Source: Cannabis sativa (Eukaryota; Streptophyta; Magnoliopsida; Rosales; Cannabaceae). From it: a stretch of DNA of 64,000 bases. Below the pieces are notes generated by a model. That model saw only the letters and a program-made list of their open reading frames with translations, was not told the origin of the DNA and did no database searches. The DNA is taken from positions 72,593,580-72,657,579 of the forward strand of contig NC_083610.1 in the NCBI RefSeq assembly GCF_029168945.1, written 5' to 3'. Position numbers and translations under genes: made by a program. The stretch's first letter is position 1, and each line of letters begins with the position of its first letter. Below, piece after piece: positions 22,065 to 32,600 of this stretch.

Positions 22065-22269
22065 TCGAGATGGGCTACCGAAAAACAAGATGCACCTTGT
22101 TGATATAGGTAGTACCAATCAATCCATTTAAGCCCTCTTCAACTGTGTAGTCCCATACCTACACAGTCTCAGAATCATCCCACTTGACCTTTCCCAGGCG
22201 GTGTGGGATTGCACAGCTTACCCGGTGTTTCTCCTTACGGATCACGGGACTACTGACTGTCACAGTGCA

Positions 22270-22749
22270 GATGGAGGAGGAGATCATATTTTTTAAAAGA
22301 AAATACAATTTTGGATTTTGATTGTGGATAACAACTAAAAATCACATCTGTGTATGAAAAAATGAATTGAAAACTGGAGAAAAAAACATGGCAAGAAAAA
22401 GAGAGAGAAAATAGGTAGAGTGACATCATCAGCATGCAAAATGTATGTGTAAGTGGTATTTTGGTAAATAAAATAACTAAAGAGGTATAAAAGTTGTCCC
22501 ACCCTTGTAGAGGTAAAATTGTAATAAAAGTTATTTTTTGTACTTTTCGTATAAATTTTTCTAAAATATTTATATATCAAAATAATAACTTATTTTTGAA
22601 AATTATTTTAACTTATTAAAGTAAAAAGATAAATACACATTTCAAATTTTGAGGTATCTAAAATATTTCAAATCTTGTTTTCTAAATTAATAATAAGATT
22701 AATTAATAAAAATAATATAATATATATGCAGTATATATGTATAGATAGG
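22270..22749. other. AT-rich spacer right of Cassandra
   Basis: No gene. This may be the distal upstream part of the interrupted DUF1985 element; a MULE terminal inverted repeat could lie around 22490-22560 (TTGTAGAGGTAAAATTG), but no partner was found in the window. Ends in TA-rich sequence before the GC-rich LINE leader. Confidence 0.4.
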
Positions 22750-23266
22750 CGGGCTAGCCAAAATTGGTCGTAGGTGATGGTGGAGCTCCAGCGAGCTTGT
22801 GGTGGTGAGGGGAGGTACAGTTGGTGGGCGATTGAAAAGCCACCAAGACCGACCGGCAAAGGAAGCCAAAAAACTTGATGGGCCAGTCGAGTCTTTAAGA
22901 TTCGTTACCATCGTCGATGGGGCCATACAGCTCTAGGACCTCTCTATCCGCTTCCTCCCTTCACGTCGTCGACTTCAGGACCTAGTGGTCTAGTCGACAT
23001 CCTCCTCAAGCCACGAGACCAATCAGGTCCCTCGGTGCTCGATTAAACTAACTCAAACCCGAACCGGGTCTTGTTCCCCTTCTTCAACTTCTACGTGCAT
23101 GGCTACCATGCAGTCCCATGCACATGTGAATTTTTTTTACGTGGCTCAATTTCAAGCCTCGCGGCTCGAAGCCACACCTCACGAGGTTCGTGGCTCGTTG
23201 TATCAAGGTTCAAATTATCGTCTCGATGAGACTGGGGATTACTCCTTAAACCCAAGCTCACTCATC

Positions 23267-24440
23267 AATGGAGGATTTGTGGAATTTGAATTTACATAAT
23301 TTGATAAAAAAAAAATTTACAAATAAATTTTATATTAAGAATATATTGACTTATATTGAGCCTATTGGGAAAGAGGGCAAGCAAATTTCCCATGTTGATG
23401 TAGAGGAGATTAAGATTCAAGTAAATAATTAGAATTCTACTGTGATTTGCTTGGTCTTAAGGGATGAGCCCCCTTTTACTGTGTTTGAGGGGTTTCTTAA
23501 ATGGAAATGGGGAAAATTAGGGATTGTGCAAATTGTTCGTATGAATGGTGAGTACACAATTGTAAAATTTAAAGATGATGCTAATCAGAACTTAGTTCTT
23601 GAAGAGGGAGTTCTGCAATTTGATTAAAAAAAAACAGTCCTTGTTAGACCTTGGTCCACTGATTTAACAGCTTTGCGTCTTGTGAAATAAGTTCCGTTGT
23701 GGATTCGTCTATATGATCTTGGGCTTCAATATTGGGGAAGTAAATAGTCGATCATGGCGGATAAGGTTACTAGAGACCGTCCAATGGTTAAATATGCTCG
23801 CGTTCTTGTGGAGATGGATATAACTGATGAACCACCTCAAACTATCCATTTTTTGAATGAACATGGTCAGCTCATTGAACAAGGAGTTGATTATGAGTGG
23901 CTCCCAGTTAAATGTAAGTTTTACAATGGATATGGGCATATCATGGCAGATTGTAGGAAGAATAATAATGTTGTTAGTCGTAAGCAAACAATGGAGAAGA
24001 AGCAATCGAACTTGAAACCTAATGAGGGTAGAAAGGCAAATGGCAGAGGGAGCAGTAAAGCTATTGTTACTAAAGAAGAAGTTATAGCAAGGAAGGAAGG
24101 TCATAGTGATGAGGCTCAACTTTATGAAATAGAGGAGCGAGGAGATAGCTCAAATGGAGAATTTTATCATGAGTTAGCTTCTAATACTACTAAAACAGAG
24201 CTGGTTAAAGAAACTGATCCCTTGAAGGGGAAGACTATAGTGACTGGAAAAGGCTTGTTGAGAGGAGAAGGAGATGGAGAATGGTATATTCCTAAGAAGA
24301 TTATACAGACAAGGGGGAAGAACCAGAGTATGCCTCTGGTAGTAGCTGATGGTAAATCTCTAAATTTGATTGAGACTTTACAATTGAAACAGGGGTGCGA
24401 GAAAAGTAACAATTCATCTAACATTTTGGTTAATGGATAA
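23267..24440 (+). pseudogene. LINE ORF1 (DUF4283 plus zinc knuckle), decayed
   Basis: Probably starts at the ATG at 23267 (MEDLWNLNLHNL). The DUF4283 RNA-binding region is readable from 23440 to 23720 (VICLVLRDEPPFTVFEGFLK...WIRLYDLGLQYW), with stops after VLQFD and VK. The frame 23754-24440 continues (MADKVTRDRPMVKYARVLVEMD) to a zinc knuckle, CKFYNGYGHIMADC, in which the second Cys is replaced by Tyr. The rest is a charged Lys/Glu-rich tail. Confidence 0.75.
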
Positions 24441-24444
24441 TTGT

Positions 24445-27400
24445 AATATTCTTAGCTAGAATGTTAGAGGTCTTAATAGTGGTAAAAAAAATAAGAGGCA
24501 ATGATTTATATTTGTAGAATAAGGAGGATTGGTTTAGATGCTTTTCTTGAAACTAAATGAGAAAAAATAAAGTGAATGAGTTTATGGCTAATAATCTAAG
24601 GGGTTGGAATTTCTATTCGAGCTCATTTATAGAGGGTAGAATGTTGATTGTGTGGAGGAAAACTTTTTTTTGGGTTACTATGTTAGAAGAACATGATCAA
24701 TTTGTTCACTGCTTAGTCAAGATGGCTTGTCGTGCTAATGAGTTTTGTGCTACTTTTGTGTATGGCTCGAATCTGGTTCAGGAGAGAAATAGACTCTGGT
24801 ATGGTTTGTCTAGTCTTCAGTTTCCAGTTAAACCTTGGATTATCCTTGGGGATTTCAATGTTATTTTCCATTTTGGTGACAGAGTTGGGGGTAACCAAAT
24901 TACAAGGGTTGAGTTGTAGGATGCAAATAACTAGTCTGCTCTTAGTCTGGCTGATGCTTTGCATAGAATGGGGTCCAATTTTACTTGGTCTAATAGCCAA
25001 GGAGCTTCTACTAGAATTTATTCTAGAATTGACCATGTTCTGAAGAATGATGAGTGGTTAGACCTTTTTCCTAATTCTTCAGCTAATTTGACCCTGGAAA
25101 TTGTGTCGGATCATTATTTGTGTGTTGTTTTCTCGTTTGTTATGCTTAAGATAGGTGTTAAACCGTTTAGATTTTTTAATTACTAAACAGATCATCAAGA
25201 CTTGAAAAGGGTGGTTTTGGAGAATTGAAATAAACTTGTTAGAGGGACTAGGCTTAAGGCTATCTATTTGAAAAGTCTGAGATTAAAACACCTCTTGAGA
25301 TAGTGTAACAAAAAAGCTATAGGGGATGTGGAGATGAATTTTCAAGAGGCCAAGGAGTAGTACCAATTAGCTAAGATTTATGCTCAAGCTAGACCTGGTG
25401 ATGAGACCTTGTTGGAAGCTAAGAAGGCAACAGCTCTGAGATTTTGTGCTTGTGAGAAAATGTTACATAGTTTTCGCTTCAAAAAAGTAAGGCTACTTGG
25501 ATGAAGAAAAGAGATGATAATAATGCCTTTTCTTATGCCTGTATCGAGAAGCAAAGAGAATAATATTGAATAGGAAACTTTGTGGATACTCAAGGCTAGA
25601 CTGTTGATAATTATAATTTTGTGGTTAGATATTTTGTTGATCATTTCAAAAGCTACATGGGTTGCTCGAATCAAGATATTACTCCTTTTTTATCGAGAAA
25701 TGTTCTTTATTTATATCAACAACTTTCTTTGATTAAACCTTTTACTAAGAAGGAGATTAAAAATGCCTTATTTAGTATCCCAGTCTCAAGAGCCCAGGAC
25801 CAGATGGATTTGGTTATGTGTTCTATAAAATAAAGTGGCCTGACCTCGTGAGGATTTCAACTTAGCTATTCAAAGTTTTTGTCACTAGAGAAATTCTAGG
25901 AGAATTCAATGAAACTTCTATTTCTTTGGTGCCTAAAGTTGATGTCAACTAGGGTAGTTGATTATCATCCTATAGTTTATTGTACTACCATTTATAAATG
26001 TATTTGTAAGCTCATTTACAAAAGGCTAGCTGAAGTGCTTCCCTACATTATAGATCAGAATCAAGGGGCATTTATCAAGCAAAGGACAATAGCTCATAAT
26101 ATTCTGATATTCTAGGATCCCATCAAAAATTATGGAAGGAAGAACACTTCCTTTAGATGTACCATCAAGAGAGATCTAAGTAAAGCTTATGATACGGTAG
26201 ATTGGATTTTTCTTGAAACTTGGCTCAAGTATCTTTGTTTTTCGGGCAGATTTGTGAGCTGGATTATGACTTGTGTTAGAGGGACTTCTTACAGTCTAAT
26301 TATGAATGGTAGATTGGCAGAAAAAAAAAAATTGGTCAGAAGGGCCTTCGGGAAGGGGACCCAATGTCTCCTCTTCTGTTTGATATTGTGATGAAATTTT
26401 TAACTAGAAGATTAAAGCAGGAAGCCCTTGAAAGCACTTTCAGATTTCATCAATTTTGCAAAAGCTTAAATTTGATAAGTTTATGCTTTGCAGATGACTT
26501 GATCTTTTTTTGCAAGGGCTCTACTCATGATGTTGGCCATCTCAAAAAGGCTTTAACTGAGTTTAGTAAGACCAGTGGTCTTTCAATTAATAGTGTTGTC
26601 TCAAATCTTTTTTGGTGGAGTGAACCAAACTTTAAAAGATGAGATCTTACAGTCTATTGGGCTTAAAGAAGAGCACTTCCCTCTTAAATACTTGGGAGTG
26701 CCATGAGGCCGACCAAATGGAGAATGGAGGACTGCGGTATCATAATTGATAAAATCAAGAAAAAGCTTCATACTGGATGAATATATTTATCCTTCCACAA
26801 AGTGTTATTAAAGAGATTGAAAAACATTGCACAAATTTTTTATGGGGCCAAAGTGGAAATAGAAGTAAAATTCTCTTAGCTTCTTGGGATTTTGTTTATC
26901 TCCCTAAGAAGTTTGGTGGGTTAGATTTTAAAGATGGTTCTAATTGGAATCGAGCTATTCTTACTAAATTTGTTTGGGCAATCATGGAGAAACATGATGT
27001 GTTATGGGTGAAGTGGGTCAATACGATATACTTAAAAGGGGTGAATTTCTAGGAGTACCAACTCCCGCAAGATATCAGCTGGTCTTAGAGGAAGATTTGT
27101 CATCTTAGACAAGTCTTCAGCAGGCAGTATGTGTTGGTTGTTGGTATGAGAGGTAAGTTTAAGGCTGCTTTGTTATATAACAGTCTTCTTCAACCCGAAC
27201 ATGAGAGCTACTCTCGAGCTGTTTGGAATAGGCTTAGCTTGCCTAAAAACATGTTTATTCTTTGGCAAACTGTGCATGTTCATCTTCTTACTAGGGATTT
27301 CCTCTGTCGATTTGGCATTGATAATGTTGAGAATATCTATCATGTTTGTGGTATGGGTATTGAGCGTCATTCTCACTTGTTTTATGAGTGCCATTTCTCG

Positions 27401-27460
27401 GTTCAAGTGGTGGCCTTTACACTTCAATGGTTGGTTGAGCACTATAACTAATATGGTAGG
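24445..27460 (+). pseudogene. LINE ORF2 (endonuclease, reverse transcriptase), decayed
   Basis: Endonuclease segment at 24557-25186 (WIILGDFNVI; later the SDH triad motif in VSDHYLCVVFSF). RT segment at 25740-26700 (QNQGAFIKQRTIAHNIL, then a catalytic box LCFADDLIFF near 26480). The palm and thumb are followed by PKKFGGLDFKDG (26900) and a zf-RVT-like C-terminus at 27131-27451 (LPKNMFILWQTVHVHLLTRD). Multiple stops and frame shifts separate the parts. Confidence 0.78.
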
Positions 27461-27642
27461 GAAGATGAAAGCTAATATAATTTTTGGCGGCTACAATGTA
27501 TAGTACTAATAGGAATAAGTGCATCCATGAAGGGTACTCACGTACAGTCCTACACTTAGTTACTAATATTAAAAGGTGTATTAAGTGTCGTTTGTATAGC
27601 TTATAAAAAAATGAATACTTGTAATTATAGAATGATTAATAA

Positions 27643-27961
27643 GAGCATGTTTGGTATTGTTTTCTGTTTTTTGTTTTCAAAAAATTATTTTTAGAAATGA
27701 GAACAAAAAATAGTTTTTGAAGTTTTTAAAAACAAGTCATGTTTGGTTAGTATTTTTAAAAACAATATTGACTAAAAGTGAATTGGTTTTTAAAACAGAA
27801 AACAACATTTTGTTGTTTTCAAAATTCTTGTTTTTTGTAATTTTGTTTTCTGAAAACTGTTTTAAAAAAACAAGACCAAACAAGCCAAATTGTTTTCAAA
27901 AAACAATTTTCTGTTCTTAAAAACAAAAAACAGTTTTTTAGTTATGATACCAAACACGCAC
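27643..27961. mobile_element. MITE (PIF/Harbinger-like) in the LINE 3' UTR
   Basis: A 319-bp element with imperfect inverted ends (GAGCATGTTTGGTAT and, reversed, GTGCGTGTTTGGTAT). It is flanked by TAA on both sides (27640-27642, 27962-27964). The interior is T-rich left and A-rich right and would fold into a long hairpin (TTTTCTGTTTTTTGTTTT against AAAACAAAAAACAG). A 3-bp TAA duplication fits Tourist-type MITEs. Confidence 0.7.
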
Positions 27962-28089
27962 TAATATTTTGGATTAAGTTTTTTGTTTTCAGCTAGTGTC
28001 TGGGTATTTTGGTGCTGTTGTTGTTTTTGTTGGTGGCGTTTGCTTTTGTGATTAATGAAATTTCTCTTTTCTTCGATAAAAAAACTATG

Positions 28090-28300
28090 TTTAAGTGTCA
28101 ATTTTATGTTTTATCACAACATATTGATTGTATCGTGTCGTATTTGTATCATATCGTATTTGTATTTTTAATACGTTTGATAATTATATGTTCATGGTTT
28201 TCTTATCGTATTATGTCGCATGATCGTATTAACACGATAAGACAATACATAACACGAATAGCCAGCACTACACAACTCGTGATATATGTTATATAAATAT
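28090..28300. repeat. Fragment of the TGTCGTG/GCCAGC repeat family
   Basis: Contains repeated TCGTGTCGTATTTG/ATACATAACACGAATAG motifs and ends GCCAGCACTAC. It resembles the element at 35184-35741, so it is probably a partial copy of the same non-autonomous family. It borders a TA microsatellite (28290-28318). Confidence 0.45.
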
Positions 28301-29631
28301 ATATATATATAAATATATTGAGACATTTTCATTTTTATTTTTGTAATTGATTTTTATTTATGTATAAAAATAAAAACAACATAATCTTAAAATAAAAACA
28401 GCATAACATCAAAATAGAAACAACTTCTAAATAAAAATAGTAAAACTTTAAAATAAAAACAACTTAACTTCAAAATAAAAACAGCTTTTATAAAAATAAA
28501 AATAAAAAACGTAAAAGTAAAAAAATAAAATAAAAAATATCATATACGTACATAGTAATTCTCCTTTGTTTTTATGAAATTCTTAATATATATTAATTTC
28601 TAAATTGGAGAAAGGATACAGCTAGACTGCTAGAGTATCAAAGATAACAAACAGAATAAAGAAAATACATGCACAGATGTACACAAATCAACTATTAAAT
28701 TTGGACATTGACCATATATATACAAACAATTTTCTTTGTTTTTGTTTTCATTTTTTTTTCTTTTTTTTTTCAATTCTTACAACTAATGCCCCACACCAGA
28801 CTCTTTACCGACTAAATATTCTAAAATTAAAACAAAAGAAAGGATTTGTGACTGACTTGAATACACCAATCCTTCCAATAAACTCATGTAAAATGAGAAG
28901 AGAACATTAAAAGAGCATTTAGCTCCAGTACACATTCTCAGGTAGAGGATCCAATACACCAAAATGAATGGTTGTTCTAAGGAGACTTCGTAGATCTCGT
29001 TAGCAGATCCTCAGCAGATACTTGGAAGTTGTTTTACAAGTTCGATCAAACATTCTTTCAGATACTGAGGATTGCTTTAACGCATGGGTCCTCGGCTCAA
29101 CCTACCCAATTTGAGAATGCAACACAGAAATTTCCAGCACACATGGAGCTGTTTCCAATAAGCAAAGAGATCATTAAGCAACATCAAGATGACACAATTA
29201 ATTGGTAATGCAGTGTTCGTTGTCTGGAATCAAATTAGTTGAGAATGAAACCCCTTCCGAACAAAAAAAAAGATTGGGTCCTGTATTCGCCGGCCAATTA
29301 CTCTAATCAAGTGGAACCCATTAAAATTGATACATGTATAGGTTTTTTAAGTAAAAACACAAATGAGAAGAGGATGGCAATAAACCTATCGGTTGGTTAC
29401 TTTCTAAGTGGCCATGTTAGAAAACCAAGTAATAAAGCTATTGACTCATGCAGCACCGAAATGAGAGTGATAAGTAAATGAAAAGTTCGCATGCAGGTGC
29501 AGGTGTCCTAAGAAGAAAAATAGTTTGTATTTGCGTGACTATCAGTTCTTATTTCATTTATAAGAGTAAAGATGACGAAAATTAAATCTCACCTTAAAGT
29601 ACAAATCACAACTAATGGAGAGAAAATTATC
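28300..29631. other. A-rich repeats and 3' flank of the MAP3K gene
   Basis: 28360-28540 is a degenerate A-rich minisatellite (AAAATAAAAACAAC units). From about 28650 to 29631 the minus strand probably holds the 3' UTR of the MAP3K gene. A possible 3'-UTR intron (donor GTGAGA with G at 29592, acceptor CTTCTTAG at 29508) is suggested by signals only. No other gene is seen. Confidence 0.4.
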
Positions 29632-32600
29632 TCAAGACCGCACACCAAAAATATAAGGTGATGCTGATCCAGAAGATGTTGGAAGGGGCTTCTTCACAAA
29701 TGGATGTTCTAAGAGCTGAGCAGCAGTGAGACGAGCATCAGGATTTACTTGTAGGCACTTGAAAATAAAGTCGCGTGCCTCTTCAGAGAGAGAATCAGGA
29801 ACAGTAGGTGGCACACCCTTTCCAATTTTAAATAAGGCCTGCATCTGTTGAGACAAAAGGCCATGAAGCAATAAATCAATAAGAAAGCCGAAGAAAATCT
29901 CTAGTTCGAGAAATCTTTGATCCTTGACATCCACCATAGTCGTTTAAGTAAATAATGAAGAAAGAAGAAATCAAATAAAAAATATACATACCCATTCCAA
30001 ATCAGAGTATGGTATCTTTTGCGTCAACATCTCCAACACGGTACACCCAAGACTCCATATATCAGCTGGAAGCCCATACCCTTGATTCTTTCGGTTAACA
30101 ACCTGCAAATGTAGTTCAATATTGAGGCTTAATACAAAACATCAATCACAAACCACAAAAGAAATCTATATCAATATTTAAAGAAATAAACATTTTCAGA
30201 TATAACAAGGATTATGTCTATCTAATCTAATAGCACACAAATCAAATTCCTTCTTAATAAAGAAAACTCAAATGTCACTGGTAAAAGAATTTTATTAGTA
30301 GGATACTCAAAACACGAGGTAAAAAAACTAACTAATCACAGTGTAACATATAGCCACTTTGCTCCTACGCTATGGACATATTCCTAATTGTAAAATATGG
30401 TGAATGAATTGTATATCTTATTCAATAAATTATATACAAAATTAGAGAGACTAAAAAAGAAACTAAAGAGAAAATAGGAAACTAACTAATTACAATTATT
30501 TTTAAATTCTACAACTAATATACAGCTAATATATTCATACTCCCCTTCAAGCTGGAACATAAATGTTAATTATGCACAATTTGTTATAAAGATAATCAAC
30601 TCGCATCCTATTAAAAATCTTTGTGAAAATAACTTCTAATTGTTCTCCAGTCTTCACATGTCCTGTGGAGATTAGGCCTGAATTTTCTTACGAACAAAAT
30701 GACAATCAATTTCAATGTGCTTAGCTCACTCGTGGAACACAATATTTGAGGCAATATGAAAAACAACTTGATTATCACACCACAATTTTGCTGGAACTGA
30801 AGTCTTAAATCCGACTTCAGTCAAAAGCTGATAAATCCACACTATCTTAGACACAGACTGTGTCATAGCTCTATATTTTGATTCTGCACTGGATCTAGAC
30901 ACAACATTTTGCTTCTTACTGAGATCAGATTTCCCACAACAAAGACACAATAACCTGAAGTAGATCTTCTATCTACTTTGAAACCTGTCCAATCTGCATC
31001 AAGAAACACTCAATCTAGGTATGTCCATGATCCTTGTAAACAACACCTCGTCCTGGTGTTCCTTTCAAGTAACACAAAATTAGCTCTAATACTTTCCAAT
31101 GATGAATTGTTGGTGATGAGATAAACTGACTAACAACAATAACTGAGAATGCAATATTTAGACGAGTCACAATTAAATGATTCAACTTTCCCACCAATTT
31201 GCAATCTCTCAAGTTCGTCAAATAGTTTCCCATCACGTGTAAGATGTACAACTGGATTCATTGGAGTACTACAAGGTTTGGCTCCCATTTTCTTGTCTCA
31301 GTTAATAAATTAAGTACATACTACCTTTGAGATAGAAAAATACCTTCTTTACTCAGAATGACTTCAACTCCCAAGAAATACTTGAGCACCCCCTAAATTC
31401 TTAGTGTGAAACTTGGTATGAATGTAAGATTTAAGGGATGAGATGCCTATAGTATCATTTCTAGTAATAACGATGTCATTCACATACACAACAAAATAAT
31501 ATCAACAGTTGATTTTTCATTAAACAAAGAATGAACGATCTTACTTTTCAACAAACTAAATTTCTCAACAGCCTGACTAAATTTACCAAATCAAACACAA
31601 GAACTTTATTTTAAACAATATAAACTTGCGAAGACGACAAACTCGCCCTAACTCCCCCTGAGCAACAAACTCAAGAGGTTGCTCCATATACACTTCTTCC
31701 TCAAGATCTCTATCAAAAAAATCATTATTAATATCAAGCTGATGTACAAGCCAACCATGAGTAGCTGCCATGGTGCATGATTATTATGACCCAAAGCACT
31801 ATTAACAGAAACAGATGGAGTAGCTTTTGTGCAAAGAGCGCGGCTAAAGACATCCTGCAAAGAGGAGACATCAGACCCAGAAAGAACTTGTGACTTTGCA
31901 GAGTCAAATTCACATGAGAGTCCTACTAGAAAGCTCACGATAGCCATCTACTCTCGCTGGCGCTGCTGAATCTTCACATCAAGACTAAAAGGCAACAACA
32001 CATTAAGCTCTTTGAATGTCCTCTTAAATGCCATAAAGTAGTTCTTAAGAGACTGAGGTTTTGCAAACATCGTAAACACGAGATAGATTGTCTTTTCCAA
32101 GATACAAAAATTCCAAGTAATCTATTATTTTTTTAACCAATTCACAATGATTAATCAAACTAATTACCTCATTATTAATAGAATTTTGAACTTGAATAAA
32201 CAAGCTAGCATCCTCACGTAACCACACTTTTCTTGACTTGTTTTTTTCTATGAGAGGATCATCTTTGTCAATACTCCTTAGACAAAGTCGAATCATCTTA
32301 CTCCATTCCATATAATTCGAACCAATTAATTTATGGTCAATGATTTTAGACATCACAGAAACCACATCAAAAACAACTATTGCTTTTGGATTTGATTTTG
32401 TCTCTACCATAACCTCAAACAAATATCGGAAGAGACAAGACAGAAACGAACAACGAAGAACAAATAAAGAACACCCAAATACGAAGAAGGGAGAAATACC
32501 AAACTACAATTTGAGACAAATGCGAGTAGGCTTAAGAGGAGCCAAAAACACGAACTGGAGAAGATTTGTCGTCGAAATCTCCGTCGCACACGCCTTCACG

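Larger units (their letters stand above)
21324..22264 (-). mobile_element. Cassandra TRIM retrotransposon, complete, with 5S-like LTRs
   Basis: A complete 941-bp terminal-repeat retrotransposon in miniature on the minus strand. It has two 434-bp LTRs (21324-21757 and 21831-22264), a 73-bp interior, a primer binding site next to the right LTR and a polypurine tract (minus strand AAGGGGGGGTGATTG) next to the left LTR. The target duplication GTGCA is exact on both sides (21319-21323, 22265-22269). The LTRs differ at five positions by eye, so the insertion is recent. It codes for nothing and must be moved by another element's proteins. It lies about 70 bases upstream of the start of the DUF1985-type gene. 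LTRs containing 5S rRNA-like sequence define the Cassandra family. Confidence 0.95.
22750..28086 (+). mobile_element. L1-like LINE, nearly full length but decayed
   Basis: GC-rich 5' leader (22750-23266), ORF1, endonuclease, reverse transcriptase, a C-terminal zf-RVT-like part, a 3' UTR and a short A tail (TTTCTTCGATAAAAAAA, ending near 28086). The 3' UTR is split by a MITE at 27643-27961. Every coding part carries several stops or frame changes, so this copy is dead. The exact 5' end and target duplication could not be located. Confidence 0.8.

Noticed and set aside
21402..22131. Two nearly identical ORFs of 68-90 aa and a possible 5S rRNA gene
   Set aside because: Both are copies of the Cassandra LTR. 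The 5S-like part is split by extra bases and belongs to the element.
22668..23299. ORFs of 63-75 aa around a GC-rich stretch
   Set aside because: They fall in the 5' leader of the LINE and differ in strand and frame; no domain.
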